From: a virus
IMG/VR virus record: IMGVR_UViG_3300045733_000193
Location: 1 to 43,540 of that record
Direction: 5' to 3' (one strand)
Length of the DNA: 43,540 nt
Program-made: the position numbers and the translations under genes
Shown here: positions 30,822-38,140 of the stretch, piece by piece
Layout: the number at the start of each line of letters is the position of its first letter
Position numbering within the stretch: position 1 is the first letter of the stretch
Notes under the pieces: generated by a model
The model's database searches: none
Told to the model about the DNA's origin: nothing
Seen by the model: the letters and a program-made list of their open reading frames with translations, nothing else

Positions 30822-31805
30822 CTATTCGTCGCTCTCTTTTTCTTCCGGGACAACCGAATCGAATAGCCCGCCCTGACTTATCGTCCGGGCATGGGCGATA
30901 TTCTTGACGGCCTGGCGGTAATAGGACGGCTTGAGCTCAACACCAATGCCGCGCCGTCCGAGCCGAACGGCCTCGAATACCTCGGACCCGACGCCCATAA
31001 ACGGCGTCAGGACGTTCTCTCCGGCGTTCGACCAAAGGGTAAGCGCCCGCTCGATAACGTCAAGCTGTAACGGATGGACGTGCTTTTCGTCCTCCTGGTC
31101 CCGAGCTGCCTTGAACGGAAGGACGCGGTCGATCCGGATATCATCCCAAAAGGCGGAGGCGTATTGACGCCAAATCCAATGCGAGAAGCGGTTCTCGATT
31201 TGGTTCCCAGAGAAGTTCCGAAACTGTAAAAGTTCGGCGGGGATGACGCGCTCTCCTGCGTATTCGGTTAACCCGGTCGGATGGGTTATCGGGACGGGGT
31301 TATTTCCCTTGCGGCGGAAAACGAGAAGATAGTCGGCGCTCGCAACGGTGCAACGGGAGGAATCTTCGACAATGGTTTTATGGGCGAGATTCTTCGCCAT
31401 CGTCCGGTTGCGGACCCCGAGCGGTTCCTTCCAGACGTGATAGCGGGCGACGTAGTGGAATCCGATCTTCTCGTGGAGGCGGATTATGTCGCCGGGGAAG
31501 TCGGTCAGATAATCTGTCCCGGTGTTCCCGCTCGGAACGTCCATGCAATGCACAGCGGTCATTCGCCCCGGCATGGTCAGGCGGAAAATCTCCCGGACGA
31601 CAAACTCGTAATGCTCGAAAAATTGGTCCCGGTCAAGGCAGTTGGAAAGGTCGCGCTCGGATGAGCTGTAATGGTAGAGTCCGGCGAACGGCGGGGAATA
31701 AACGGAAAGGTGAATCGACCCGTCCGGGAGCGACGGCATTACTTCGAGACAATCGCCCAAATAGATTGCGTAGCGGTCTTTGATAACCTGTTCGGTTATA
31801 GCCAT
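30822..31805 (-). CDS. DNA methyltransferase, SPPF type (N4-C or N6-A)
   Basis: 327 aa on the minus strand. Catalytic motif IV SPPF is at residues 37-40, and the SAM-binding motif (LTPFMGVGSEVFEAV) is near the C-terminus, so the order is class beta. SPP(Y/F) is usual for N4-cytosine enzymes, though N6-adenine cannot be excluded. Its start overlaps the upstream helicase stop by 10 bases. No cognate endonuclease is visible, so the likely role is to mask the phage DNA from restriction or to regulate expression. The C-terminus is acidic. Confidence 0.9.
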   Translation of the reverse strand: MAITEQVIKDRYAIYLGDCLEVMPSLPDGSIHLSVYSPPFAGLYHYSSSERDLSNCLDRDQFFEHYEFVVREIFRLTMPGRMTAVHCMDVPSGNTGTDYLTDFPGDIIRLHEKIGFHYVARYHVWKEPLGVRNRTMAKNLAHKTIVEDSSRCTVASADYLLVFRRKGNNPVPITHPTGLTEYAGERVIPAELLQFRNFSGNQIENRFSHWIWRQYASAFWDDIRIDRVLPFKAARDQEDEKHVHPLQLDVIERALTLWSNAGENVLTPFMGVGSEVFEAVRLGRRGIGVELKPSYYRQAVKNIAHARTISQGGLFDSVVPEEKESDE

Positions 31806-33202
31806 TTTGGAGTCCTCACTTTCGTTGTGTAATTTACGCCACGGTCGAGGCGCATTGAATCGTTCATGTGTCCGACAAGGGCGGTAAACATTCGATCCGC
31901 CGCCTCCGCTTTCCGGCGGAGGTTCTCTTTTATGTTCGCTTCCCCTTCCGCCGAAATCAGGTCAACGATAACGGGCCGCGTTTGCCGGAACCGCCAGCAC
32001 CGGCGGACGGCCTGATAATACTGCTCATAGGAATGGGAGGCGAACGAAATGACATGGGAACAATGTTCCCAATTCAATCCGAACGCGCCGATCTTCGGCT
32101 TGATAATCAGGACGCGGAGCGAGCCGTTGACGAAGGATTCAAAAGCCTCCTCCTTGGATTCGTCCGAATCCTGCCCGCTGACTTGCCGGCCGTCGGGGAT
32201 AATCTTTTCGAGCAGGTCGCCCTCGGGGTTAAGATGGCACCATATCACGGCTGGCCGGTCGGTGCCCTTGACGAGGGACGCGGCCATTTCACACCGTTCG
32301 GTTATCGTCCGGCGGCGCTCCTCTCTCTCCTCCCAAAAGTTAGTTGCGGGAAGATCGAACAGCGTTCCCGGAGCGAGCGTCCGGGCCTTTACGGTATGGT
32401 CCTGTTCGGTAAGCGGGGGAAGGATGAAAGCCTTATCCTCAAAGCCAAGGTCAGACGGGCGGCGGCAAGCTCGAGCCCAGGAGCATACCCATTTCCAAAA
32501 GGCGTCCTCGGCATGGCCCTTGAATCGCCAGTTTCCGCGTCCGCCTCCCGCCGATAGGCTTGCCCATCCTGTCTTCTGGGCGGTCCACCGGCGAACGGGC
32601 TTGGACGAGTTTTGGTCGTTTACGAAAAACCTTTGAAGCATATCCATATGCCCCATTTCGCCAAGGGCCTCGGCCGACGTTCCGAGTTCGACATAATCAT
32701 TCGGTGCGGCCGTCGCCGTGCAAAGCAACCGATACGGGACGTGCCGCATGAACTCCGTTACTTCGGCCCGGCGCACGCCGTCGAAGGATTTAATGGCGCT
32801 CGATTCGTCGCACACGACCCCGCCGAAGTCGGCCCGGTTGAAGTGGGAAAGTTTCTCGTAATTCGTGACGACGATATGCGCCCCCGGCTCGATCGTCCCC
32901 GCCGACCGGCGGCAATCAATCGAGAACTTCCCCGCCTCCCGGACGGTCTGTTGCGATACGGCGAGCGGGGTTAGAATCAGGGCCGGCTTATTCGTCTTGC
33001 GGACGACGTTCTCGGCCCACACTAATTGCATGGGAGTTTTTCCGAGCCCACAATCCGCGAAGATCGCCGCCCTTCCTTTTCTTATAGCCCATTCGACGAG
33101 GGCGCGCTGGAAGTCGAACAGGAACTCCGGTATCCAAATGGGCTCGAATCCCTGGGCCTCCCCGAGTTGCGCCTTCCGTTCTAGGAACTCTTTATATTCC
33201 AT
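31796..33202 (-). CDS. SF2 (SNF2/DEAD-like) helicase
   Basis: 468 aa, minus strand, ribosome site AAAGGAGG just before ATG. Motif I is CGLGKT (51-56), motif II CDESS (131-135), then LLCTATAAPNDY (motif III). The second RecA lobe carries LRVLIIKPKIGAFGLNWEHC and YYQAVRRCWRFRQ (motifs V and VI). It pairs with the downstream methyltransferase, an arrangement seen in other phages. It could unwind or translocate on DNA during replication or protect it. The two-gene unit is the only minus-strand transcript in the genome. Confidence 0.92.
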   Translation of the reverse strand: MEYKEFLERKAQLGEAQGFEPIWIPEFLFDFQRALVEWAIRKGRAAIFADCGLGKTPMQLVWAENVVRKTNKPALILTPLAVSQQTVREAGKFSIDCRRSAGTIEPGAHIVVTNYEKLSHFNRADFGGVVCDESSAIKSFDGVRRAEVTEFMRHVPYRLLCTATAAPNDYVELGTSAEALGEMGHMDMLQRFFVNDQNSSKPVRRWTAQKTGWASLSAGGGRGNWRFKGHAEDAFWKWVCSWARACRRPSDLGFEDKAFILPPLTEQDHTVKARTLAPGTLFDLPATNFWEEREERRRTITERCEMAASLVKGTDRPAVIWCHLNPEGDLLEKIIPDGRQVSGQDSDESKEEAFESFVNGSLRVLIIKPKIGAFGLNWEHCSHVISFASHSYEQYYQAVRRCWRFRQTRPVIVDLISAEGEANIKENLRRKAEAADRMFTALVGHMNDSMRLDRGVNYTTKVRTPKWL

Positions 33203-33221
33203 CGGTCCTCCTTTCCCCTCT

Positions 33222-33236
33222 ACCTTATATTAAGGT
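33222..33236. promoter_or_regulatory. Inverted repeat over the minus-strand -10 (operator candidate)
   Basis: ACCTTA-tat-TAAGGT is a perfect 6-bp inverted repeat with a 3-base spacer. It overlaps the -10 box of the promoter for the helicase-methyltransferase unit. Such a site could bind a small repressor, for example the HTH protein encoded at 33531. Confidence 0.5.
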
Positions 33237-33250
33237 TTTGCCGGTGTCAA
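33224..33250 (-). promoter_or_regulatory. Promoter for the helicase-methyltransferase unit
   Basis: On the minus strand: -35 TTGACA (complement of 33245-33250), 15-base spacer, -10 TATAAG (complement of 33224-33229). The -35 is perfect, the spacer is short. It lies about 20 bases before the ribosome site of the helicase. Confidence 0.65.
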
Positions 33251-33268
33251 TACTTTTCTGAAAATAAA

Positions 33269-33292
33269 TTGAAAATTCGCTTGACTTTTCAA
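33269..33292. promoter_or_regulatory. Inverted repeat over the plus-strand -35 (operator candidate)
   Basis: TTGAAAA (33269-33275) and TTTTCAA (33286-33292) are perfect 7-base arms with a 10-base spacer that holds most of the -35 box. A dimeric repressor bound here would block the early rightward promoter. Confidence 0.5.
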
Positions 33293-33308
33293 AACGGGGG
33301 TATATTAT
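33281..33308 (+). promoter_or_regulatory. Early rightward promoter
   Basis: -35 TTGACT (33281-33286), 16-base spacer, -10 TATTAT (33303-33308). It lies 30 bases upstream of the first early gene, whose ribosome site AAAAGGAG follows. It should drive the long early operon 33340-36614. Confidence 0.7.
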
Positions 33309-33339
33309 AGGAGAGGATAAAGGACAAAAGGAGCCGAAC

Positions 33340-33534
33340 ATGATAGACCGCAAGCTAATCAAAACGATCAACACCCTGGCCAAAAGGACGAATGGCAATC
33401 GGGTGTTCATGGCCCGCCTTATCGCCGACGGCCCGGAGGCGTTACGCGCCCACGCCGATAAGCACGCCCTGTCCTGCATCGCCCGGATCGAAGCGGCCCG
33501 GAAAAAGATGGTAGAAGGCTGGTGGCAGAAATGA
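33340..33534 (+). CDS. Small early protein
   Basis: 64 aa, first gene after the early promoter, with an AAGGAG ribosome site. Helical and basic (KLIKTINTLAKRTNGNRVF, IEAARKKMVEGWW). No family recognised. First-transcribed small phage proteins often act on the host, but nothing here proves that. Its stop overlaps the next ATG. Confidence 0.75.
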   Translation: MIDRKLIKTINTLAKRTNGNRVFMARLIADGPEALRAHADKHALSCIARIEAARKKMVEGWWQK

Positions 33535-33728
33535 GAAAACGAATCGACCCCCGCCTTGTCAAACTCCGGGCGTATATCAATTCCAACGGCGTCCGCCTCG
33601 AATCCGTCGCCCGGGAAATCGGCGTAACGGGACGGACTATCGCCTATTGGATGGAGCGTCCGACGTGCCGAGTTTCGCCGCTCGCGTCAAGGCCGTTGGA
33701 CGACTTCCTGGCCGGAATCTCCCAATGA
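33531..33728 (+). CDS. Small helix-turn-helix protein (Cro-like candidate)
   Basis: 65 aa from ATG 33531 in ATGA. Residues about 22-45 (RLESVAREIGVTGRTIAYWM) form a clear helix-turn-helix. Size and position, just downstream of a divergent promoter region with two inverted repeats, suggest a Cro-like repressor of one or both promoters. No CI-like partner is seen. Confidence 0.78.
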   Translation: MRKRIDPRLVKLRAYINSNGVRLESVAREIGVTGRTIAYWMERPTCRVSPLASRPLDDFLAGISQ

Positions 33729-33985
33729 CCCCCGCGCCCGTCGCCACAATGCCCGGGGAAATGATCGGGGACGCGTTGTGCGGGGTTATCGAGGGCTCCC
33801 CCGCCCTTCCGGGCGCCTGCGGTCAACCGTTCGCGCAGAAGCGCTCCTGGCACGTTTTCTGTTCCGACCGTTGTCGGAAGGAAGTTGACCGCTTAAAGCG
33901 CAAACACAAAGTCCCATCCGACATCCGGGCGACGCTGACGCGGATCGAGGCGAAGGTGGACCAAATTCTCGCGGGGACGAAATGA
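33725..33985 (+). CDS. Small zinc-finger-like protein
   Basis: 86 aa from ATG 33725 overlapping the HTH gene stop. It contains CGQPFAQKRSWHVFCSDRCRKEV, here described as CG-x-x-F ... FCSDRC, a pattern of treble-clef or FCS-type zinc fingers. A helix with Ile/Leu heptads follows (IRATLTRIEAKVDQILAG). May bind nucleic acid or a host protein. Confidence 0.72.
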   Translation: MTPAPVATMPGEMIGDALCGVIEGSPALPGACGQPFAQKRSWHVFCSDRCRKEVDRLKRKHKVPSDIRATLTRIEAKVDQILAGTK

Positions 33986-34128
33986 CCGACATCGACGTCC
34001 ACTACCTCAGCGCGCCTGACGACATCGCCAAGAGATGCCAAGTTTGCGGACTGACGTATCTCGTCCGGTTCGGCTGCACCTATTGCGGGGCCAAGCCGGA
34101 CGAAGCCGATATCGAAAAGGAGGATTGA
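33982..34128 (+). CDS. Tiny zinc-ribbon protein
   Basis: 48 aa, ATG 33982 overlapping the previous stop (ATGA), stop at 34126-34128. It carries two CxxC knuckles: CQVC and CTYC, 9 residues apart, which make a zinc ribbon, and an acidic C-terminus (DEADIEKED). Its last codons hold the AAGGAGG ribosome site of the next gene. Confidence 0.75.
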   Translation: MTDIDVHYLSAPDDIAKRCQVCGLTYLVRFGCTYCGAKPDEADIEKED

Positions 34129-34131
34129 ATC

Positions 34132-34341
34132 ATGAATAGCGTTATCTCGGGACTCAGGGAGGACATTAAGAGGAATCGGGCCTGGCTGGCAAATGCGACG
34201 TCCGACCTTCATCAGCACGAGGGCTACGTCGCGCAAGCGAAGCTCCATGTCGCCGGCCTAGGGGCCGACATTGCCTGCATCGAATCGGCTATCCGTGTCC
34301 TCGAGGCAGCCGAGAACTTCCCCGACAAAAAGGGAGCGTAA
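34132..34341 (+). CDS. Small coiled-coil protein
   Basis: 69 aa with an AAAAGGAGG ribosome site. Mostly helical (LREDIKRNRAWLANATSDLHQHE, IACIESAIRVLEAAENF). No family recognised. Confidence 0.72.
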   Translation: MNSVISGLREDIKRNRAWLANATSDLHQHEGYVAQAKLHVAGLGADIACIESAIRVLEAAENFPDKKGA

Positions 34342-34343
34342 CC

Positions 34344-34535
34344 ATGAAGCCCGACAGAGACGACAACCACGCCGAGGCCTTGAAGTCGCGCAAGGGCGTC
34401 AATCCGCTCGACATTACCATGCCGGAGCCGAGCGCGAAGGTTGAGCCGATATTCAACGACATCATCGGGTTGCATTGCCGGGCCGTGGCGGTGGCCTCGT
34501 TCGTGGCGAACCAGGCGAGCAAGGCCAAGTCGTGA
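34344..34535 (+). CDS. Small early protein
   Basis: 63 aa starting 2 bases after the previous stop with a GGGAGCG ribosome site. N-terminus charged, C-terminus Ala/Val helix (LHCRAVAVASFVANQASKAKS). The last codons belong to a 17-base direct repeat shared with the end of the next gene. No family recognised. Confidence 0.68.
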   Translation: MKPDRDDNHAEALKSRKGVNPLDITMPEPSAKVEPIFNDIIGLHCRAVAVASFVANQASKAKS

Positions 34536-34538
34536 ACG
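34522..34538. repeat. 17-bp direct repeat, copy 1
   Basis: AGGCCAAGTCGTGAACG here is repeated exactly at 34776-34792, 254 bases away. Each copy holds the end of one gene (AKS-stop) and the GTG start of the next. The two copies thus bracket exactly one gene. Confidence 0.9.
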
Positions 34539-34789
34539 AAACAAAGAAAATGGCTAGGTTTCAACAGTTATCAAACGACATGTATTGGGAAGTCTTTTGT
34601 CCCGTCTGTTTCAAAAAACCGGGAGAAAGGATTACGTTTACTCCCCTAAAATGGATCGGTTACAACGATGCGCGTTGGTGGGAGACCGTCGCCCCCAGGC
34701 AAAAGAAGCGGGAATGCCCGTCCTGTAAATCAATTATAGAAATTGATTTTGAGACAAACGAAATCACGGTCCTTGAGGCCAAGTCGTGA
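34532..34789 (+). CDS. AT-rich zinc-ribbon protein bracketed by direct repeats
   Basis: 85 aa from GTG 34532 in GTGA; ATG 34550 is an alternative start. It has CPVC near residue 25 and CPSC near 67, a split zinc-ribbon pair, with WIGYNDARWWETV between. The DNA is clearly more AT-rich than both neighbours and lies between two exact 17-bp repeats, so it looks like a late-acquired gene cassette. Function unknown. Confidence 0.75.
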   Translation: MNETKKMARFQQLSNDMYWEVFCPVCFKKPGERITFTPLKWIGYNDARWWETVAPRQKKRECPSCKSIIEIDFETNEITVLEAKS

Positions 34790-34792
34790 ACG
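34776..34792. repeat. 17-bp direct repeat, copy 2
   Basis: Second copy of AGGCCAAGTCGTGAACG. Recombination between the copies would remove the gene at 34532-34789 and leave an intact junction between its neighbours. Confidence 0.9.
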
Positions 34793-35094
34793 CCCGCGCG
34801 ATCCGCGCCGCGCACGCCGCAACCGTCAGCGCCGAGTTCACCCGCGACGACGTTCCCGGCATGGGCGACAAGGTTGTGACGTTCACCGCGGCCTCAACGT
34901 CAATCGCCTATGACGACGTTCGGCGCCGGGCATACGTCGAAGGCTATGAGCTCGAGGGCGTGAAGGTCGACGGGGAATCGCCCGTATTTGAAAAGGTTGG
35001 GGCCATCCTCGCCAAACGCATCATGGCCAACAAGGCCATCGACGAGACGATCAACGAAAAGCTCGATGAACTCGCCAACGGATTCAACGGCTAA
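34786..35094 (+). CDS. Small early protein
   Basis: 102 aa with GTG 34786 in GTGA. It has a beta-rich start (AEFTRDDVPGMGDKVVTFTA, then DDVRRRAYVEGYELEGVKVDG) and a helical C-terminus. No family recognised. Located directly before the Sak4-like gene. Confidence 0.7.
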   Translation: MNARAIRAAHAATVSAEFTRDDVPGMGDKVVTFTAASTSIAYDDVRRRAYVEGYELEGVKVDGESPVFEKVGAILAKRIMANKAIDETINEKLDELANGFNG

Positions 35095-35121
35095 TATTTC
35101 CAGAAGGAGGAAATGAATATC

Positions 35122-36216
35122 ATGAGTTTACTTCAACCCGCCAAGCCCGAGGCGGCATTTCTCAAAATGGGCATTTACGGAGACGCGAAGTCGGGGAAGA
35201 CGTTCACCTCCGCTTCCGTTCTTATCGGTTTTCACAAGTTCATGAAATCGGATAAGCCGATAGCGTTCATGGACACGGAAACCGGAAGCGACTACGTCCA
35301 GCATCGCTTCAGGGAGTCCGGGATTCCGCTTCTCGTCGCCAAGACGCGGTCTTTCAAAGACCTGTTGGCGATCACGGACGAAGCCGAGAAATCATGCTTC
35401 GCGCTTTTGGTCGATTCCATCACCCATCCTTGGGATGAGCTGATGAACGCCTATCAGAAACAACACAACAAAACAAGGCTATCCCTCGGGGACTGGATTC
35501 CGATCAAGGCCATGTGGCGGGAGTTCACCACAAAGTACATCGGCTCAAGGCTCCATATAATCGTTTGTGGACGAGCCGGGGACAAGTGGGAAGACGTTAC
35601 CGATGAGAACGGAGTCAAGGAACTCCGCAAGACCGGGACACGTATGCGCACGGAAAAAGAACTCGGGTATGAGCCGAGTCTTTTGGTTGAAATGGAATCC
35701 GTCCAAACCGAAGCGAAATTCGGCGGCTCCATCCTCCATCGCGCTTATGTCAAGGGGGATCGATTCGACGTTATCAATGGCCGAATCTTTGAAGATCCAA
35801 CTTTCGAGACGTTCCTTCCGCATATCCAAATGCTGAATTTGGGCGGCGAACACAAGGCCCTGGAACCAGATCGCTCAAGCGTCGGGATGTTCGACGATCC
35901 GAACATGGGCGAGAAGCGGGCGCTCAACAAAGAGATCCTCTGCGAGAAGATCGCCAATGAGATCAAGAAGCTGTTCCCGGCCCAAACCGAAAAAGACAAG
36001 GCCGATCGCGTCAAGCTCATGGAGGAAGTATTCGGGACGAATTCCTGGACCGAGATTTCGACGCTGTTCAAGAATGACCGCTTGGCCATCGGACTGGAAA
36101 TCCTCCAGGGCAAGGTCGCTGCGGCCTTCGCCCCGTCAACCGACGTGCCGGCCGCGTCCACCATGACCGTTGTCCCCGAAGCCGTCAAGGTCGGGAAGAA
36201 GGAGAAGAAATCATGA
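35122..36216 (+). CDS. Sak4-like RecA-fold ATPase
   Basis: 364 aa. The ribosome site AAGGAGG ends at 35110, so ATG 35122 (11-base spacing) fits better than ATG 35113 (2 bases). Walker A is GDAKSGKT near residue 20. A Walker B-like strand is CFALLVDSITH. The order P-loop, MDTETGSDY, DSITHPWDELM matches the AAA_24/Sak4 group of phage single-strand annealing or RecA-like recombinases. Longer than typical Sak4, with an extra C-terminal helical part. It overlaps the SSB-like gene (ATGA), the usual partner. Confidence 0.82.
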   Translation: MSLLQPAKPEAAFLKMGIYGDAKSGKTFTSASVLIGFHKFMKSDKPIAFMDTETGSDYVQHRFRESGIPLLVAKTRSFKDLLAITDEAEKSCFALLVDSITHPWDELMNAYQKQHNKTRLSLGDWIPIKAMWREFTTKYIGSRLHIIVCGRAGDKWEDVTDENGVKELRKTGTRMRTEKELGYEPSLLVEMESVQTEAKFGGSILHRAYVKGDRFDVINGRIFEDPTFETFLPHIQMLNLGGEHKALEPDRSSVGMFDDPNMGEKRALNKEILCEKIANEIKKLFPAQTEKDKADRVKLMEEVFGTNSWTEISTLFKNDRLAIGLEILQGKVAAAFAPSTDVPAASTMTVVPEAVKVGKKEKKS

Positions 36217-36614
36217 AATGGCCCGAACCGGAAAACAAACTCATCCCCGAAGGTCACTACACCTTTCGGCTCAACAAAGAGCCGGAGTTTCGCAAGTTCA
36301 CCTACAACGGGAAGGACGGACAGAAAGAAGGGATCAAGGTCATTCTCTACCTGTCCGGGCTGAACGAAAAAGGAGAGTTCCGGCACATCGAGGGGATCCC
36401 CGTTTGGGATACCCGCTATGCGAAGCTCTGCGAAGTCCTCGGGGTCGAACACGGGAAGGATATCGAGATGGCCGAGTCGGTTATCGACGGCGACATCAAG
36501 CACGAGGCCGACAAGAACGATCCGACCAAAACCTACGCCCGACTCTACGGGATCGTGCCGCATATCGACGTGGCCGAAGTCCCCGATCCGTCCGATGGGG
36601 ATGTTCCCTTTTAG
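36213..36614 (+). CDS. SSB-like protein (DUF669-type)
   Basis: 133 aa. It has the LIPEGHYTFRLNKEPEF start and a beta-rich middle, as in DUF669 proteins. It ends in DPSDGDVPF, an acidic tail with the terminal Pro-Phe that in SSB proteins recruits replication and repair factors. It likely coats single-stranded DNA for the upstream ATPase. Last gene of the first early operon. Confidence 0.78.
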   Translation: MKWPEPENKLIPEGHYTFRLNKEPEFRKFTYNGKDGQKEGIKVILYLSGLNEKGEFRHIEGIPVWDTRYAKLCEVLGVEHGKDIEMAESVIDGDIKHEADKNDPTKTYARLYGIVPHIDVAEVPDPSDGDVPF

Positions 36615-36623
36615 GATTTACCC

Positions 36624-36755
36624 ATGCCCACCACGCCGCGCCGCCCCCTGCTGACTCCCACCAATGGCTCGGCGTTCACGGCCGGGGCTGTCGTCATGGC
36701 GGCTCCGGCCATTTCTTTTCAAAAGGGTATTGACACGGGCCGGGATTCGGAGTAG
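36624..36755 (+). CDS. Possible 43-aa small protein
   Basis: ATG 36624 to TAG 36753-36755 with a weak AGGA upstream. Residues are Pro/Thr/Ala-rich with a short hydrophobic middle (AFTAGAVVMAAPAISF). The stop codon is part of the -10 box of the next promoter. Could be a real peptide or only an open stretch; no similarity recognised. Confidence 0.35.
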   Translation: MPTTPRRPLLTPTNGSAFTAGAVVMAAPAISFQKGIDTGRDSE

Positions 36756-36758
36756 ATT
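36730..36758 (+). promoter_or_regulatory. Promoter of RNA element 1
   Basis: -35 TTGACA (36730-36735), 17-base spacer, -10 TAGATT (36753-36758). Perfect -35 and ideal spacing. The expected start point, about 6-7 bases downstream, is the first base of the structured RNA. Confidence 0.78.
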
Positions 36759-36764
36759 ATGGGC

Positions 36765-36877
36765 GTGACGAGTAGGAAACGGCTCAATGCAAAACGTCAA
36801 ACATAACCCCTGTCGTCGTCTGCCTAACGGCTGTTCCCTGCTCGTCACTCGGACAAAGACGGCGACGGGGGTTTTTT
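36765..36877 (+). ncRNA. Structured RNA element 1 with interlocked stems and terminator
   Basis: Arm A (36765-36784) pairs with A' (36829-36848) in a 20-bp stem with one A-C mismatch and a few G-U pairs; the outer 8 bp (GTGACGAG/CTCGTCAC) are perfect. Arm B (36807-36820) pairs with B' (36858-36871) in a 14-bp stem with two G-U pairs, followed by TTTTTTATTTT, so B/B' is an intrinsic terminator. The order A-B-A'-B' means the stems either form a pseudoknot or exclude each other. It may be a small RNA or an attenuator for the gene at 36897, whose AAGGAGG follows at once. Confidence 0.78.
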
Positions 36878-36896
36878 ATTTTACAAGGAGGATGAA

Positions 36897-37622
36897 ATGA
36901 ACGAGGACAAGGTGAACGTTTTTCAATCGCTCATAAAGTGCCAGCCTCACTTTTTGGAGCGTCCTCTGGCAGACCTTCTGCCGATGCGGTTCATGGGGGA
37001 GGTTGCCGTCAACGCCTATCGGGGATTGATGAAGCACCTGGACAGCCTCCCGCTTTCGCTGGAAGAAAAGGAATCGCGGCTCCGTGATGGCCAGGACGCG
37101 GGGCGGGCGCTTCTGATGATCGAGGCCAAGATCGGGGAGTTGGCGGCGAAAACTCCGCAGGTACAAGCCCCGATCGTGAAAGGTCGGAGGCCGCCTTCGG
37201 GCGAGCGACCTAAGCATGAACGTCTCGGCATGACCCACACTCAATTGAAGCGGGCCGAGGAAATCCATTCCCACCCCGCCGAGGTCGCCGAGGTCATCCG
37301 CGAGGCCGAGGAAAACGAGGACATTCCGACCAAGACAGCCGTCCTCAACAAGATCGCCTACAAGCGGGAATTGGAGCGGGTAAAGGGGACACGGGAAAAG
37401 ACCAACATGGAAATGGCCGCCGACGCCTATCTCTACTATTCAAAACTCGAAGATGCTCTCCGGCTCATTCCCGCAACCCCGCCGCATGAATTCAAGGAAA
37501 GGGATTTTCTTCAAATCAAAGCCGTCGCGCTTTTGATAATTAAACGATTGGAGGTTTTCAATGGGACGAAATCTGAAGGTTCAACCGGGTCAAGTAAAAG
37601 ACTTTCTCAAGGAAAACGGTAA
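36897..37622 (+). CDS. Hypothetical early/replication protein
   Basis: 241 aa behind a strong AAGGAGG, directly after RNA element 1. N-terminal helical region, a Lys/Arg/Pro-rich linker near 95-110, then a charged helical segment (QLKRAEEIHSHPAEVAEVIREAEENE) that faintly recalls ParB-like linkers. The C-terminus is Ser/Lys/Gly-rich. It overlaps the next gene by 62 bases. Function unknown; DNA binding is possible. Confidence 0.75.
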   Translation: MNEDKVNVFQSLIKCQPHFLERPLADLLPMRFMGEVAVNAYRGLMKHLDSLPLSLEEKESRLRDGQDAGRALLMIEAKIGELAAKTPQVQAPIVKGRRPPSGERPKHERLGMTHTQLKRAEEIHSHPAEVAEVIREAEENEDIPTKTAVLNKIAYKRELERVKGTREKTNMEMAADAYLYYSKLEDALRLIPATPPHEFKERDFLQIKAVALLIIKRLEVFNGTKSEGSTGSSKRLSQGKR

Positions 37623-37977
37623 CGCCGTTACGGTCGCAAACATCGCCGACGAATTTGGTGTTTGCAAAAAGACGATCGGGAAAAGACTCAATACTCTTCG
37701 CGGAGAAGGTGAGCCCATGCTCCCGACAAGGGAGGGCATACTTTATGCCGACAAGGTAACGGACGAGGCTCGGGCCAAATTGGTCAAGGACGCCGTGGAG
37801 TGGGTTGTATCCTCTCTCCGGACGCTTGTAGGAATTGCCGCCGTCGAAAAGAGACCGCTCCTACAGGCAAGGAAAATCTTGGAATCGGCCGAAGATCGGA
37901 GACAAATCAAGGCTCAACTGATGATGTTGGCCCATGCCATTGACATCATTGACATCGACCGCCAGCTGGAAGAATAG
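37561..37977 (+). CDS. Winged-helix DNA-binding protein
   Basis: 138 aa. The ribosome site TTGGAGG 6 bases before ATG 37561 supports this start in spite of the 62-base overlap with the previous gene. Residues about 8-60 (VKDFLKENGNAVTVANIADEF, VCKKTIGKRLNTLRGEG) are a winged helix-turn-helix, with the wing at TREGILYADK. A C-terminal helical region may dimerise. Likely a transcription regulator, perhaps of the promoter just downstream. Confidence 0.8.
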   Translation: MGRNLKVQPGQVKDFLKENGNAVTVANIADEFGVCKKTIGKRLNTLRGEGEPMLPTREGILYADKVTDEARAKLVKDAVEWVVSSLRTLVGIAAVEKRPLLQARKILESAEDRRQIKAQLMMLAHAIDIIDIDRQLEE

Positions 37978-37992
37978 GGGATTTTTTATCGC

Positions 37993-38020
37993 TTTACAAT
38001 ATGACAGAAAAGCGTATTAT
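37993..38020 (+). promoter_or_regulatory. Promoter of RNA element 2
   Basis: -35 TTTACA (37993-37998), 16-base spacer, -10 TATTAT (38015-38020), with a second -10 candidate TATATT at 38018-38023. The expected start falls at the first base of RNA element 2, the same geometry as element 1. Confidence 0.65.
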
Positions 38021-38027
38021 ATTCTAT

Positions 38028-38140
38028 GTGCATACCGAAAATGAAACTGCATAATCAAGAACCCGACGCCAGAGGACTGTCCTTTTTCCTCATCCCGAGG
38101 ATAGGTATGCACCAGGAAGCTCAGCGTCGGGTTTTTATTT
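38028..38140 (+). ncRNA. Structured RNA element 2 with interlocked stems and terminator
   Basis: Arm A, GTGCATACC (38028-38036), pairs perfectly with A' (38104-38112). Arm B, AACCCGACGC (38060-38069), pairs perfectly with B' (38124-38133), which runs into TTTTTATTTT. The A-B spacer is 23 bases (22 in element 1), the A'-B' spacer 11 (9 in element 1). The B-A' spacer is longer (34 versus 8) and holds GGAC/GTCC and CCTC/GAGG mini-stems. Sequence is unlike element 1, but the plan and total length match. It lies just before the replication initiator gene. Confidence 0.78.

Noticed and set aside
30755-30822. Two GCGGGGAGT copies between the phosphoesterase and methyltransferase genes as a regulatory repeat
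   Set aside because: Only two short copies in a GC-rich 67-base gap, with no hairpin, T-tract or promoter. No terminator can be supported here for either strand.
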